Positions 41,555 through 51,418 of a DNA stretch of 64,000 bases are shown piece by piece. A model generated the notes under the pieces. The model worked only from the letters and a program-made list of their open reading frames with translations, ran no database searches and had not been told where the DNA came from. Within the stretch, counting starts at the first letter, position 1. The number at the start of each line of letters is the position of its first letter. The stretch covers positions 682,001 to 746,000 of the forward strand of contig NZ_CP166769.1 in NCBI RefSeq assembly GCF_041345015.1. Reading direction: 5' to 3'. A program made the translations under genes and the position numbers. The stretch is from Bartonella sp. DGB1. GTDB taxonomy: Bacteria > Pseudomonadota > Alphaproteobacteria > Rhizobiales > Rhizobiaceae.

Positions 41555-41926
41555 ATGATGAAAAATATTGTAACTATAACCGAAGCAGCTAAAAATAGAA
41601 TAAGAGAATTAATAAAAGATAATCCGCCGGTGTTAGGTTTGAGATTATCTATTAAAAAAGGCGGCTGTGCAGGCAAAGAATATGTATTTAGTTTGATTGA
41701 ACAAGAAATAAACACAGATGATAAAATTATATTTGAGGATGGAATATTATATATAGACTCACAAGCAACTTTATTTTTATTAGGCACAGAAATAGGATAT
41801 GAAGAAACAGATTTAAGATCAGGATTTACCTTTAAAAATCCTAATCAAATATCAGCTTGTGGTTGTGGTGAATCTGTAGAGTTAGTACCAGCAGATCCAA
41901 CTAAATTAACTCAAGATAATAATTAA
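41555..41926 (+). CDS. sufA: HesB/SufA-type Fe-S assembly protein
   Basis: An A-type carrier that delivers Fe-S clusters to apoproteins, which the complex I genes here need in number. The 123-124 residue product has the three conserved Cys: GGCAGKEY and the C-terminal ACGCGES. ATG 41555 is chosen because AGGTGA lies at 41541-41546; a second ATG follows at 41558. SufA, IscA and ErpA are hard to separate by sequence alone. Convergent with mazG. Confidence 0.85.
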   Translation: MMKNIVTITEAAKNRIRELIKDNPPVLGLRLSIKKGGCAGKEYVFSLIEQEINTDDKIIFEDGILYIDSQATLFLLGTEIGYEETDLRSGFTFKNPNQISACGCGESVELVPADPTKLTQDNN

Positions 41927-41932
41927 TAATTA

Positions 41933-42748
41933 TTAGGAGCTGGATAGTGATGTTTTTGCTTTGCACCATAATTCCTCTAATTCAGCTAAAGTTGCCGTAT
42001 CAAAATTTTTATTAGAGTTTTTAAGTGCTGAATTAATATAATTTAGTCTATATCTAAATTTATTGTTAGCTTTATTTAAAGCGTGCTCGGGATCTATTGA
42101 TAAATATTGAGATAATTTTATCAGTATAAAAAATATATCGCCTAATTCATTTTCTATGTCTTGAATGTTATCAGTTTCAATTGCTTGAGTTAATTCTATT
42201 AATTCTTCTTTTACTTTATTTATAATAGGATCTACTGAATTCCAGTCGATATTAAATTCTTTAGCTTTATTTTGTAATTTTTTAGCTTGTTGAATAGGAG
42301 ATAATTTATTAGATATGTCTATAAAAATATCTGTCTTATCAAGGTTTTTTTCTAACTTTTCTTGATTTTTTATTTCTTGCCAAGAATATTTATTTAAATC
42401 ATTTTCTAAGGCTAAACTATTTTTGTTAAAAATATGCGGGTTTCGCCTAGTTAATTTTTCTGATATGTCTTTAACAATATCATCAAAGTTAAACAGATTT
42501 TGCTGTTCTGATAAATAGCTATAATATAAAATATGAAATAATAAATCACCAAGCTCTTCTTTTATATTTTCTATATCATTAGTTGCAATAGCTTGGAATA
42601 ATTCATAAGCTTCTTCAATAGTATAGCTAGATAAAGATTTAAAGTCTTGTTTTAGACACCAAGTAGATCCTGTTTTAGGATCAAGCAACCGCTCTATTTG
42701 ATTTTGTAATTTTTCTAATAGAGCAGGTGAATATTTAATCTTTTTCAT
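41933..42748 (-). CDS. mazG: Nucleoside triphosphate pyrophosphohydrolase MazG
   Basis: Hydrolyses NTPs to NMP and pyrophosphate, clearing aberrant nucleotides. The 271 residues hold two MazG modules. The N-terminal one has LLDPKTGSTWCLKQDFKSLSSYTIEEAYELFQAI, ending EELGDLLFHILYYS; the C-terminal one has EELIELTQAI and ENELGDIFFILIKLS. Metal-binding EExxE/D-type helices are seen in both. It lies 4 bases downstream of maeB and is likely co-transcribed. Confidence 0.9.
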   Translation of the reverse strand: MKKIKYSPALLEKLQNQIERLLDPKTGSTWCLKQDFKSLSSYTIEEAYELFQAIATNDIENIKEELGDLLFHILYYSYLSEQQNLFNFDDIVKDISEKLTRRNPHIFNKNSLALENDLNKYSWQEIKNQEKLEKNLDKTDIFIDISNKLSPIQQAKKLQNKAKEFNIDWNSVDPIINKVKEELIELTQAIETDNIQDIENELGDIFFILIKLSQYLSIDPEHALNKANNKFRYRLNYINSALKNSNKNFDTATLAELEELWCKAKTSLSSS

Positions 42749-42752
42749 TTTA

Positions 42753-45038
42753 CTACATAGTTTTTACGCTTAATAGAGCAGAAATATTAACTATATCATG
42801 TACTGTTACGGAAGGTGTTAAAATGTGAACCGGTTTTGCTGTACCTAAGATAATAGGACCAACATGAACAGCATTAGTAACACTTTTTAGCACAGAGAAA
42901 GTTATATTAGCTGCATCCAAATTAGGGAATATTAGTAAATTAGCATCGCCTATTAATTTTGATTCTGGTAAAATTCTCGCACGCAACTGAGATGATAAAG
43001 CTGTATGACCTTGCATTTCTCCATCAATTTCTAAATCAGGAAATAAGTCATTTAATTCATCTCTGGCATATCTCATTTTTAACGCACTGTCAGAGTTCTT
43101 AGATCCAAAATCAGAATGTGATAACAAAGCTATACGAGGAGTTATACCAAATTTTTTGACTTCTTCAATAGCTAAAGATGTTATTTCTACTAAGGTTTTC
43201 TTTTGCGGATCAAGATTAACTTGGGTATCGGTTAAAAATAAAGTATTATGAGGTGTGATAAGTAAACTTAATGCTGCAAGAGTGTCTACACCATCTTTAA
43301 GCCCCACAATATCTTTAATATATTCTAGATGTCGTTCAAAGCGTCCACTTAAACCACAAACCATAGAATCCGCTTCACCACGCATAACTGCTAGAGCCGC
43401 TATAACTGTGGTCGATGTTCTAGTTAGAACTCGTGCTGCTTCTGGTGTAACCCCTTTACGGCCAACTAATTTTAATAATAATGTTACATAGTCTTTATAA
43501 CGAGGATCGTCTTCAGGATTAATAATATCAAAATCAATATATGGACGAATTCTTAAGCCTAAACGATTTATGCGATTTTCAATTACTTGTGGTCGACCTA
43601 TTAATGTAGGAATAGCAATATTTTCATCAATAACAGCTTGTGTTGCTCTTAAAATACGTTGATCTTCTCCATCAGCATAAATAACTCTTTTAGAATCAGA
43701 TAATTTTGCTGAGGTTAGCAAAGGTTTTAAAACTAAACCTGATTTTGATAGAAAACGTTGTAATTTTTCAATATAGATATCAAAATTTTCTATAGGTCGC
43801 ATAGCAACGCCCGTATCCATAGCTGCTTTAGCAACTGCTGGAGCAATACGTAAAATAAGACGTGGATCAAATGGTACAGGAATTAAATATTCTGATCCAA
43901 ATACTTTATCTTCAAAACCGTAACTTTGAGCAAAAATATCACTAGATTCTTCACTAGCAATTTTAGCTATAGCTTCTACAGCTGCTATTTTCATTGCTTC
44001 ATTTATTTCGGTTGCTTCAACATCAAGAGCACCTCTAAAAATGAAAGGAAAACATAAAACGTTATTAACTTGGTTAGGATAATCTGATCTACCAGTACAA
44101 ATAATTGCATCAGGCCGTACTGCGCGAGCTTCTTCTGGCATAATTTCTGGGGTAGGGTTAGCTAAAGCTAAAATAAGCGGCATATTTGCCATTTTAGGCA
44201 ATAATTCTGCTTTTAATACTCCACCTGCTGATAAACCTAAAAAAACATCAGCATTATCAATGATATCTGCTAAAGTACGAGCTGTGCTATCTTGTGCATA
44301 TGCAGCTTTCCAAGGATCTAAATCAACACGATTAGTTGTAACTACACCTCCAATATCGGTAATCCAGATATTAGATTTTTTAGCGCCTAGAGATACTAAA
44401 AGATTTAAACATGCTAAAGCTGCGGCTCCGGCTCCAGAACCAACGATTTTAATATCTTCTAATTTTTTACCAGATAATTTTAGAGAATTTAATACCGCTG
44501 CGGCTACAATTATTGCTGTTCCGTGTTGATCATCGTGAAACACAGGAATTTTTAATTTTTTTCTTAATAGTGATTCAACTTCAAAACATTCAGGTGCTTT
44601 AATATCTTCTAGATTTATACCGCCAAAAGTAGGTTCTAAAGCAGAGATAGTACTAACCATGCTTTGAACATCTGGTGCATCTATTTCTATATCAAAAACA
44701 TCAATATTAGCAAATTTCTTAAATAAAACCGCTTTACCTTCCATAACTGGTTTAGAGGCAAGCGGACCAATATTACCTAGACCTAATACAGCACTACCAT
44801 TAGATACTACCGCAATGAGATTACCACGCGTAGTATATTTATAAGCGTCTTTTGGGTTATTATAGATAGCTAAACATGGAGTTGCAACGCCTGGAGAATA
44901 CGCTAAAGCCATATCACGTTGATTACCTAACGGTTTAGTAGGGGTAATTTCTAACTTTCCAGGAGTAGGATGTTGGTGAAAAAATAATGCTGCTTCTTCT
45001 AAAGGAGAAAGATTTTTTTGGTCGTTTTTTTTATTCAT
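42753..45038 (-). CDS. maeB: NADP-dependent malic enzyme with phosphotransacetylase-like domain
   Basis: Decarboxylates malate to pyruvate with NADP+. The 761-residue fusion has the malic domain at about 1-430 ([32 protein letters not shown], the NADP site [14 protein letters not shown]) and a C-terminal phosphate acetyltransferase-like domain at about 435-761 ([43 protein letters not shown]). The latter is often inactive as an enzyme and acts in regulation. Its start and leader were duplicated: a 273-bp copy lies directly upstream. Confidence 0.95.
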   Translation of the reverse strand: MNKKNDQKNLSPLEEAALFFHQHPTPGKLEITPTKPLGNQRDMALAYSPGVATPCLAIYNNPKDAYKYTTRGNLIAVVSNGSAVLGLGNIGPLASKPVMEGKAVLFKKFANIDVFDIEIDAPDVQSMVSTISALEPTFGGINLEDIKAPECFEVESLLRKKLKIPVFHDDQHGTAIIVAAAVLNSLKLSGKKLEDIKIVGSGAGAAALACLNLLVSLGAKKSNIWITDIGGVVTTNRVDLDPWKAAYAQDSTARTLADIIDNADVFLGLSAGGVLKAELLPKMANMPLILALANPTPEIMPEEARAVRPDAIICTGRSDYPNQVNNVLCFPFIFRGALDVEATEINEAMKIAAVEAIAKIASEESSDIFAQSYGFEDKVFGSEYLIPVPFDPRLILRIAPAVAKAAMDTGVAMRPIENFDIYIEKLQRFLSKSGLVLKPLLTSAKLSDSKRVIYADGEDQRILRATQAVIDENIAIPTLIGRPQVIENRINRLGLRIRPYIDFDIINPEDDPRYKDYVTLLLKLVGRKGVTPEAARVLTRTSTTVIAALAVMRGEADSMVCGLSGRFERHLEYIKDIVGLKDGVDTLAALSLLITPHNTLFLTDTQVNLDPQKKTLVEITSLAIEEVKKFGITPRIALLSHSDFGSKNSDSALKMRYARDELNDLFPDLEIDGEMQGHTALSSQLRARILPESKLIGDANLLIFPNLDAANITFSVLKSVTNAVHVGPIILGTAKPVHILTPSVTVHDIVNISALLSVKTM

Positions 45039-45122
45039 AGATATCTCACAAATTTAGCTAATTCATTGCAAGATATCATATTTTTTCATATTTTTATAGT
45101 AGTTAATTAGCTTTTCAAAAAC

Positions 45123-45210
45123 TTATAAAGGATTATCGGCAATAGCTAACATGCTATATATTTTTTTACTGGACACTATCAAATATTTTCTAAGTTTTTA
45201 AAAGAATTAT
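45123..45210 (-). pseudogene. Decayed copy of the GPR-like gene 3' end
   Basis: The minus strand reads SFKNLENI, two stops, then after a frameshift KKIYSMLAIADNPL and TAA. The intact gene 262 bases away ends SSFERLEKYLISDSGKVYSMLAIACNHL. This matches block for block, with stops and an indel, so it is a dead duplicate. Confidence 0.8.
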
Positions 45211-45236
45211 TTACATTATTTTAACATAAATTTACC

Positions 45237-45311
45237 TTATTCTAACATAAAGAGAATATTTGTTGGTATTTTAGGTTTATCAGCAAGGGAGAGCTGGTTA
45301 CTTTTATCCAT
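45237..45311 (-). pseudogene. Duplicated maeB start, 24-codon mini-ORF
   Basis: ATG 45311 sits in the duplicated maeB leader. The frame reads MDKSNQLSLADKPKIPTNIL and a few more residues before TAA, against [20 protein letters not shown] in maeB. It keeps the leader sequence of the real gene but not the protein. It is probably untranslated, or translated to no purpose. Confidence 0.6.
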
Positions 45312-45384
45312 AGATATCTCGCAAATTTAGCTAATTCATTGCAAGATATCATATTTTTATAATAGTTAATTAGCTTTTAAAAAC

Positions 45385-48300
45385 TTATAAATGGTTACAA
45401 GCAATGGCTAACATACTATATACTTTTCCGCTATCAGAGATTAAATATTTTTCTAATCTTTCGAAAGAACTACCTTTACTTTTTATATTGTCTAGTAAAC
45501 TTTCAAATTCTTGTAAATATTGTTTAACAGTTTTCGCAAATTTATGATTATTATTATAAGAATGTCTGATTTTTTTCAATAAATCCTGTGCGTCTAAAGA
45601 ATAAATTTTATCGCTGAAAACATCTTTATTACCGCTATAATAATAACGCCATAATCTTGAAAGAGATTTAGAATCAGATAGGCTAATAATTTTACTAGAT
45701 AGATCAACTAAAGAGATATTCTCGGAGAGGGACTCATTAGTAGGGGAGTTATGTTTATTTAGGTTACTTTCTTCTACTTGTGATGCACGAGCTAATAAAT
45801 TAGAAACCCAGCCACTGCTTTTGTTAGATGGTTGATCTTTCATAAAATTATTTTTATTGCTAGTGAAATTTTCTTTTAGATCATTTAAAAACATAGGAGT
45901 TTTAAATTCCGTAGTTGGTTTTCTGTCTACCATAGGAGCACTAAAAACTACTTTATTATCTTTGTTCGTTTGACTGCCACTTAAAGTGGTGCGTGTGCTG
46001 GTAGAAGGAGCAATAAATAATTGTTCATTTTGGTTATCAATTTTAGTATCTTCAATTGAGTTTTTATTATAAAAATTGCTAGATAAATTAGCTAAATGAT
46101 CTAAAGATTGTTTCTGTTGCTGGATGGCTTTATGCAACATTTTATCATTCTCATGTTTCACATCAGGGGATATGTTGTTAGAGAATTTTTGTGATTGATA
46201 TTGACGTATTTGTGCTCCAGCCTCGTAAAATTCAGACAGCGCTTTTTTTATTTCTGTCGCTATCATGCCACGCATACGATCGGATAAATGTAAAATAGAA
46301 TTTTCTTTTTGTAATAATGTTCTTGATAGTAAATCAAATGAAGATAGCGCTTTTTCTATCATCTCAGTTTGAGAAACTAAATTATTAGATAGCATAGCTA
46401 AAGATTTTTCTCTTTCTTCTAAGTTGGTATTTAAATTATTATGTTTTAATTCAAAATTATTTAATGATTGTTCAAAGAAGCGAGATTGCTTATTAAATCC
46501 TTGAGTGAATAAAGCCATTCTTTCTAAAGCAGCTTCTGCAGATATACCTAGTTTTGAAAATTCTTCGTTAAGATAATTAACGCCCTTATTGAATATACTG
46601 CAGGCCTCCTGAGTATGATCTACCAGAGATTGTGTAGTATCTTTAATTGAGCTTTCTACTATAGTAATATTATTTAACACATTATCAAGTTTTTGATTTA
46701 ACTCTTGTGTAGAAGTGGATAGAGAATCTATAACAGCAGAACTATCATTTGTTATATTTTGATTCATCTCATTTACAACATTGATAGTTTCTTGTGCTCT
46801 ACGTTTGAAAGCTGCCATAAGGGCATCATTCTCATTATTGATGTGTTTAATCATATGCTCATTTATAGAGCTAGCTATATCATTATTTAAGTTATTAACT
46901 AAATTAGCTAAAGGGCGACCTGTGTCTTTTATTGTTTGGGTTATCTCTTGTGAGCGATGTAACAATAATTCATTGATAGAAGATAAATCCTGTTCTAATC
47001 TAACGCTTGTTTTATTTGATAAGGCTTCAATATTTTGTTCTAATTCACCATAAGCTGTTTGAACTTGGGAAAGTTGTTGAGTTAGGCTATTGTGTCCTTT
47101 ACTAAATATAGTATTAATATGTTGCTCTAAATTATCTCCTGCTTGAGAAAAGTTTTCTTGAGCAAAATTTAGATTGGAAACTAGATTTTGATTCAAGCGT
47201 TCTACTTTTGATGAGCTTTCAGTTATATTATTAACCATTCTTTCAGATATACCAGTGAAATTATTTTCAATATCAACTAATTCACCGCGTAACTTGTGAC
47301 CAATTTCTTGAAAATTATCTAATATGTTATTTGTTTGTTGCTTCATATCGTTAGTTAACTGGTATGATATTGCATTTACGTTAGAATTTAACTTATTTAA
47401 ATTTTCATCTAAATTTCTTGTAACTTTATTATCTATATTTTCTAAAATATCTGCAGTTTTTTCTGCTCCACTAATTAAATTCTGTACTGTGTCAGACATA
47501 TTTTTTTCTATTGTTTCTGACATTATACTAGAAATATCATGCAGATCATTTTTTATAGTAGAGAATTTATCTTCTAAAGTAGAATGGGCCAGTTCTAGTT
47601 GATCATTAAGATTTTTTACTTGTTCTTGAACGGAATTATTGAAAGTTTCTTTATTGCGATCAAAAGTACTTGCAATTGCTGCTTGTCCTTGATCTATTAA
47701 AGCTTCTTGTAATTCATAAGTAGATTGTAAGATATCAGAATTTTTTTCTACTAACTCTATTTGTGAGCTAAATACATTATGTAATTTATCGCTAGTAGTT
47801 TCCAATGATGATGATAGTTTCTCTAAACGATCTTCAATAACATTAGCTAATTTGTCACTTTCTTTTAGCCAATTATCACGTAAATGATGGGTTTTATCTT
47901 CAAGTGAAACAATATATTCAGATAGTTTATTTTTTATCTCATCATCACTACCTTGGAGAGCTTGCTCTAGTACTGCGGTCTGACGAGAGAGCATGTTATT
48001 AAAAGTTTCTTCACCAAGACTTATGATTTCTTTTATATCAGACATGCGATCTTGTAAATTATTACTTTCAACTTGTAGTTGATCTTGTAATTTTTGGTAA
48101 TTTCTTCCAAATAAATCACCAACGCTATGTTCTATTAAATTAGAGAATTTCTCTTGACCAGCATTGAGAGCCGTATTGAAACGTTCATTTATATTTTCAA
48201 AATTATCTATTAATTGAGTGTCATAAGAATTTATTTGTGAATAGATATCGCCGATATGTTCTTGCATATTGCTGGTTTTAGATTCTAATTTAGAAATAAG

Positions 48301-49401
48301 TTGATCTGTTTGTTGTTCTATACCAGAATATATTGCATCAGCTTTAGTGCTGAGTTTATTAATATTTTCTTCACCCAATTCAGAAAATTGCTGAACAAAC
48401 TCACTTGTTTTATCGGTAAATTTTTGTAAATTATCAAAGGTTACTTTTGTTATATGATGTTCTATTTGTTCTGAGACTTGATTTCCTGACTCAGATAGTT
48501 TACTTGAAAAATCAAATAACTTTTGATTTACTTGTTGAAGCATGGTATCCATAGCTAGGCGTAGGTCTTGCGCCATATTGTTTCTGGATTCTGTTATTGC
48601 TTCTTGTATATTGTAGTAAATTTTTTTCAAATCTTTTGATAAATATTCTCCATTTTGATCTAAATCATTTTGCAGATTTTTTTGGACTCGTTCAATAGAT
48701 GAATGAACTCTTTGCGCTTGATTGATTACTAATCGTCTTTCTTGTACCAGATCATTTAATAATGAACGCATACGAGCTTCATTACCTAAGATTTCACGAC
48801 GAATATTTTTATTAAGATTAGAAATACATTCACTAGCAACTAACTCCGGTTGATTTAACCTTTGCGCGGTTGTATCCATCACTTGAGCAATTTTTTCCAT
48901 TTGTTTAGCTTGTCTGGAGATTCTAGCAATACCTTGGAATAAAAATGCAGGAATAAAGATACTTAGTGTAGTGATTAAGCCTGTAGAACTGGATAAAAAA
49001 GTAAAAAAGTTATTCATTGAGGAAAAAGCCTCAGGAAAAGCACGATAGCTTAATATAGTTCCTCCAAGGATCCAGAACCCAGATGCTATATTTGTACGCC
49101 AGTTATATGACCTATCTTTTGCATAATTATTATCAACATCAACTAACATTTTAGTATCATTCGCTGGTACAAATTCAGGCAAAAATGATTTATGATCAGA
49201 TGGAAGTTCATCTTCTACGAAATTAGTGGATTTTTCAGTAATGTTGTTATCACAAGTAAAATCAAGTGTTCTTAGCTCATTAACAGAATTATCAGTTTTT
49301 TTAGAAGAAGATAAATTTTCGTGTAATTGTGCTGAGAGCATTTTTTCTAAATCTTCTTTACCAATAAAATCCATTTTTTTTGCTTGACTAACTTTGGTCA
49401 T
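45385..49401 (-). CDS. GPR/RgsE-like polar-growth coiled-coil membrane protein
   Basis: 1338 residues. An acidic N-terminal part (1-100) is followed by two probable membrane segments (about 107-118 and 140-158), then IARISRQAKQMEKIAQVMDTTAQRLNQPE, which resembles the post-membrane segment of large rhizobial proteins annotated 'kinesin' or 'apolipoprotein A1/A4/E'. Residues about 190-1120 are almost continuous coiled coil with apolipoprotein-like repeats, and the last 200 a separate domain. Agrobacterium GPR (about 2100 residues) and Sinorhizobium RgsE have this plan and organise the growth pole. This copy is markedly shorter. Divergent from the ferredoxin gene. The family link is from memory. 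Confidence 0.75.
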   Translation of the reverse strand: MTKVSQAKKMDFIGKEDLEKMLSAQLHENLSSSKKTDNSVNELRTLDFTCDNNITEKSTNFVEDELPSDHKSFLPEFVPANDTKMLVDVDNNYAKDRSYNWRTNIASGFWILGGTILSYRAFPEAFSSMNNFFTFLSSSTGLITTLSIFIPAFLFQGIARISRQAKQMEKIAQVMDTTAQRLNQPELVASECISNLNKNIRREILGNEARMRSLLNDLVQERRLVINQAQRVHSSIERVQKNLQNDLDQNGEYLSKDLKKIYYNIQEAITESRNNMAQDLRLAMDTMLQQVNQKLFDFSSKLSESGNQVSEQIEHHITKVTFDNLQKFTDKTSEFVQQFSELGEENINKLSTKADAIYSGIEQQTDQLISKLESKTSNMQEHIGDIYSQINSYDTQLIDNFENINERFNTALNAGQEKFSNLIEHSVGDLFGRNYQKLQDQLQVESNNLQDRMSDIKEIISLGEETFNNMLSRQTAVLEQALQGSDDEIKNKLSEYIVSLEDKTHHLRDNWLKESDKLANVIEDRLEKLSSSLETTSDKLHNVFSSQIELVEKNSDILQSTYELQEALIDQGQAAIASTFDRNKETFNNSVQEQVKNLNDQLELAHSTLEDKFSTIKNDLHDISSIMSETIEKNMSDTVQNLISGAEKTADILENIDNKVTRNLDENLNKLNSNVNAISYQLTNDMKQQTNNILDNFQEIGHKLRGELVDIENNFTGISERMVNNITESSSKVERLNQNLVSNLNFAQENFSQAGDNLEQHINTIFSKGHNSLTQQLSQVQTAYGELEQNIEALSNKTSVRLEQDLSSINELLLHRSQEITQTIKDTGRPLANLVNNLNNDIASSINEHMIKHINNENDALMAAFKRRAQETINVVNEMNQNITNDSSAVIDSLSTSTQELNQKLDNVLNNITIVESSIKDTTQSLVDHTQEACSIFNKGVNYLNEEFSKLGISAEAALERMALFTQGFNKQSRFFEQSLNNFELKHNNLNTNLEEREKSLAMLSNNLVSQTEMIEKALSSFDLLSRTLLQKENSILHLSDRMRGMIATEIKKALSEFYEAGAQIRQYQSQKFSNNISPDVKHENDKMLHKAIQQQKQSLDHLANLSSNFYNKNSIEDTKIDNQNEQLFIAPSTSTRTTLSGSQTNKDNKVVFSAPMVDRKPTTEFKTPMFLNDLKENFTSNKNNFMKDQPSNKSSGWVSNLLARASQVEESNLNKHNSPTNESLSENISLVDLSSKIISLSDSKSLSRLWRYYYSGNKDVFSDKIYSLDAQDLLKKIRHSYNNNHKFAKTVKQYLQEFESLLDNIKSKGSSFERLEKYLISDSGKVYSMLAIACNHL

Positions 49402-49605
49402 AAATATTGCCTTTATAAATTTGTGTTAACTTTTTATTAGTAAAAAAATGTTAACATAACGAACGTGATTGGCTATGTATAAACCATTACTCCCCATAAT
49501 ATTCTATTTTACAATTATTTTCTTAGGAAAAAAAGCCCTTTTATTGTATAAATAAACAGAATTTTTTAATTAAAAATTAGTAATTAGGAAATAATGTAGG
49601 ATATT

Positions 49606-49917
49606 ATGATAAGAATAGCTTTTATTAATGCTAATACGCAAGAAAAAACAATAATAAATTCTCCTAAAGGGTTGTCTTTAATGGAAATTGCTGTTGCGAA
49701 TGATATTAAAGGCATTGATGCTATTTGTGGCGGAGCTGCAGCTTGTGCTACTTGTCATGTGCATATAAAAGAAAAATGGCAACATTTATTACCTAAACCA
49801 GAGCCAGAAGAAGAATTAATGTTAGCATTTGTAGATGCTAATATTCCTTATTCTAGGTTAGCATGTCAAATAATTGTTAATGAAAATTTAAATGGGATAG
49901 AGGTTATTATACCTTAA
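49606..49917 (+). CDS. [2Fe-2S] ferredoxin, adrenodoxin type
   Basis: A 103-residue plant/vertebrate-type ferredoxin. Cluster ligands are seen in DAICGGAAACATCHVHI and the later RLACQIIV. The order (Cys-x5-Cys-x2-Cys, then a distant Cys) is that of FdxB/adrenodoxin proteins, which serve Fe-S cluster assembly or cytochrome P450-like partners. AGGA precedes ATG 49606. folP follows after 6 bases, suggesting one transcript. Confidence 0.92.
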   Translation: MIRIAFINANTQEKTIINSPKGLSLMEIAVANDIKGIDAICGGAAACATCHVHIKEKWQHLLPKPEPEEELMLAFVDANIPYSRLACQIIVNENLNGIEVIIP

Positions 49918-49923
49918 AGATGT

Positions 49924-50778
49924 ATGTCTTATTCAATTGATAAAAAAAAATTTATTTGTAAATTAGCTCATTCTCGTGAATTGGTGATAACTGAAGATCC
50001 GATAATAATGGCTATTTTAAATTTAACGCCTGATTCTTTTTCTGATGGAGGAAAATACCAAACAAATGAAGAGGCATTACATCAGGCGTTGTTATTTGAG
50101 CAACAAGGGGCAGGGATAGTTGATATTGGTGGTGAGTCGACACGTCCGGGCGCTATTCCAATAGATTATAATGAAGAAATACGTCGTATTTTACCTGTGA
50201 TTAAAATTTTAAGTAAAAAAACTAACGTAATTATCTCTGTAGATACTTACAATGCCCAAACTGCAAGATTTGCAATTGATGCCGGGGCTCATATTATTAA
50301 TAGTGTAAAAGGGTTAACATTAGAATTAGCAGAAGTAGTGAAAGAAAAAAATGCAGCTATTATTGTGATGCACAACAGTTGGCATGAGCAAGATGATGAT
50401 ATAGATGTAATGCAGAGAGTTAATAGATTTTTTAATAAATCTTTAGAGATCGCTCAAAAATATCATATTGCTAAAGATAAGATAATATTAGATCCAGGAT
50501 TTGGTTTTGGTAAGAATGAAGCAGAGAATTTTAGTTTAATGAAAAATTTTACTGAATTTAAACAGTGGGGCTATCCTTTATTGATAGGAGTATCTAGAAA
50601 AAGATTTTTAGGTGCTTTATGTAAAAGTCAGGATTTTGCTTCTCGAGATAATCTTACCGCAATGGCATCAGGCTTATTGTATTTGCAAGGAGCTAATATA
50701 GTTAGAGTGCATAATGTTTTAATTACAATGGAATCTTTATTATTAGCGAAAGCTTTTAAAGATGGTAATATTTATTAA
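49924..50778 (+). CDS. folP: Dihydropteroate synthase
   Basis: Condenses p-aminobenzoate with dihydropterin pyrophosphate in folate synthesis. TIM barrel of 284 residues with both signatures: IMAILNLTPDSFSDGGKY and GAGIVDIGGESTRPGA, plus DPGFGFGKNEAENF and GVSRKRFLG. folK follows, but folB, usual between them in Rhizobiales, is missing. Confidence 0.96.
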   Translation: MSYSIDKKKFICKLAHSRELVITEDPIIMAILNLTPDSFSDGGKYQTNEEALHQALLFEQQGAGIVDIGGESTRPGAIPIDYNEEIRRILPVIKILSKKTNVIISVDTYNAQTARFAIDAGAHIINSVKGLTLELAEVVKEKNAAIIVMHNSWHEQDDDIDVMQRVNRFFNKSLEIAQKYHIAKDKIILDPGFGFGKNEAENFSLMKNFTEFKQWGYPLLIGVSRKRFLGALCKSQDFASRDNLTAMASGLLYLQGANIVRVHNVLITMESLLLAKAFKDGNIY

Positions 50779-50779
50779 T

Positions 50780-51277
50780 ATGGAAAAATTAAATAATAAA
50801 TTTAATTTCGTGTGGTTAAGTCTAGGGGGGAATATAGGGAATGTTAAACAAAATTTTGACAAAGCTTTAGCGTTAATTAAAGATAATAAAAATATTAAAT
50901 TACTAAAAATATCTTCTTTATATAAAACAAAAGCATGGGGAAAAATTAATCAGCCTGATTTTTTAAATATTTGTGTAAAAATCAGCACTAATTTATTGCC
51001 TGAAAATTTATTAAATATTTTATTGGATATAGAACAGCAAATAGGAAGAATTCGAGTAGAAAAATGGGGTGAGCGTTGTATAGATATTGATATAGTATGT
51101 TGGGAAAATGATCTGAGTTGGAATAGCCCTAATTTAACATTGCCACATCCTCACATAACTGAGAGAATATTCGTTTTAGCTCCATTAATGGAAATATCTC
51201 CTGAATTAGTAGTTAAAGGTAAAAATATAAAATTTTGGTATAATTTTTGTCTAGGGCAAAAATTTACTAAGTTATAA
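50780..51277 (+). CDS. folK: 2-amino-4-hydroxy-6-hydroxymethyldihydropteridine pyrophosphokinase
   Basis: Pyrophosphorylates the pterin used by FolP. About 165 residues with WLSLGGNIGNVKQNFDKAL, YKTKAWGKINQPDFLN and the signature WGERCIDIDIVCW ending LPHPHITERIFVLAPLMEI. ATG 50780 lies just after the folP stop; an in-frame ATG at 50762 inside folP is the alternative. Neither has a good ribosome site, so translation may be coupled to folP. Confidence 0.93.
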   Translation: MEKLNNKFNFVWLSLGGNIGNVKQNFDKALALIKDNKNIKLLKISSLYKTKAWGKINQPDFLNICVKISTNLLPENLLNILLDIEQQIGRIRVEKWGERCIDIDIVCWENDLSWNSPNLTLPHPHITERIFVLAPLMEISPELVVKGKNIKFWYNFCLGQKFTKL

Positions 51278-51418
51278 GTTAATATTTTACTTTAACTATT
51301 TATAATATTTTAATTTAGCATACACAGCTAAGTGATTGTTTTTTTTGTTTTTTCTCTTGAATATCATGCGTTGCTAAGCAATATATATATAGATATATTT
51401 TGGTAAAGGTATTTTATA

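Larger units (their letters stand above)
45036..45480. repeat. 273-bp tandem duplication at the GPR-like/maeB junction
   Basis: The block starting at the maeB ATG (CAT 45036-45038) recurs from CAT 45309-45311. The sequences after each (ATAGATATCTC, then AAATTTAGCTAATTCATTGC) are near identical for about 70 bases. Copy A then contains a decayed 3' end of the upstream coiled-coil gene; copy B runs into that gene's real 3' end. A decayed maeB 5' end lies at 45237-45311. No other gene is present between 45039 and 45384. Confidence 0.85.
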
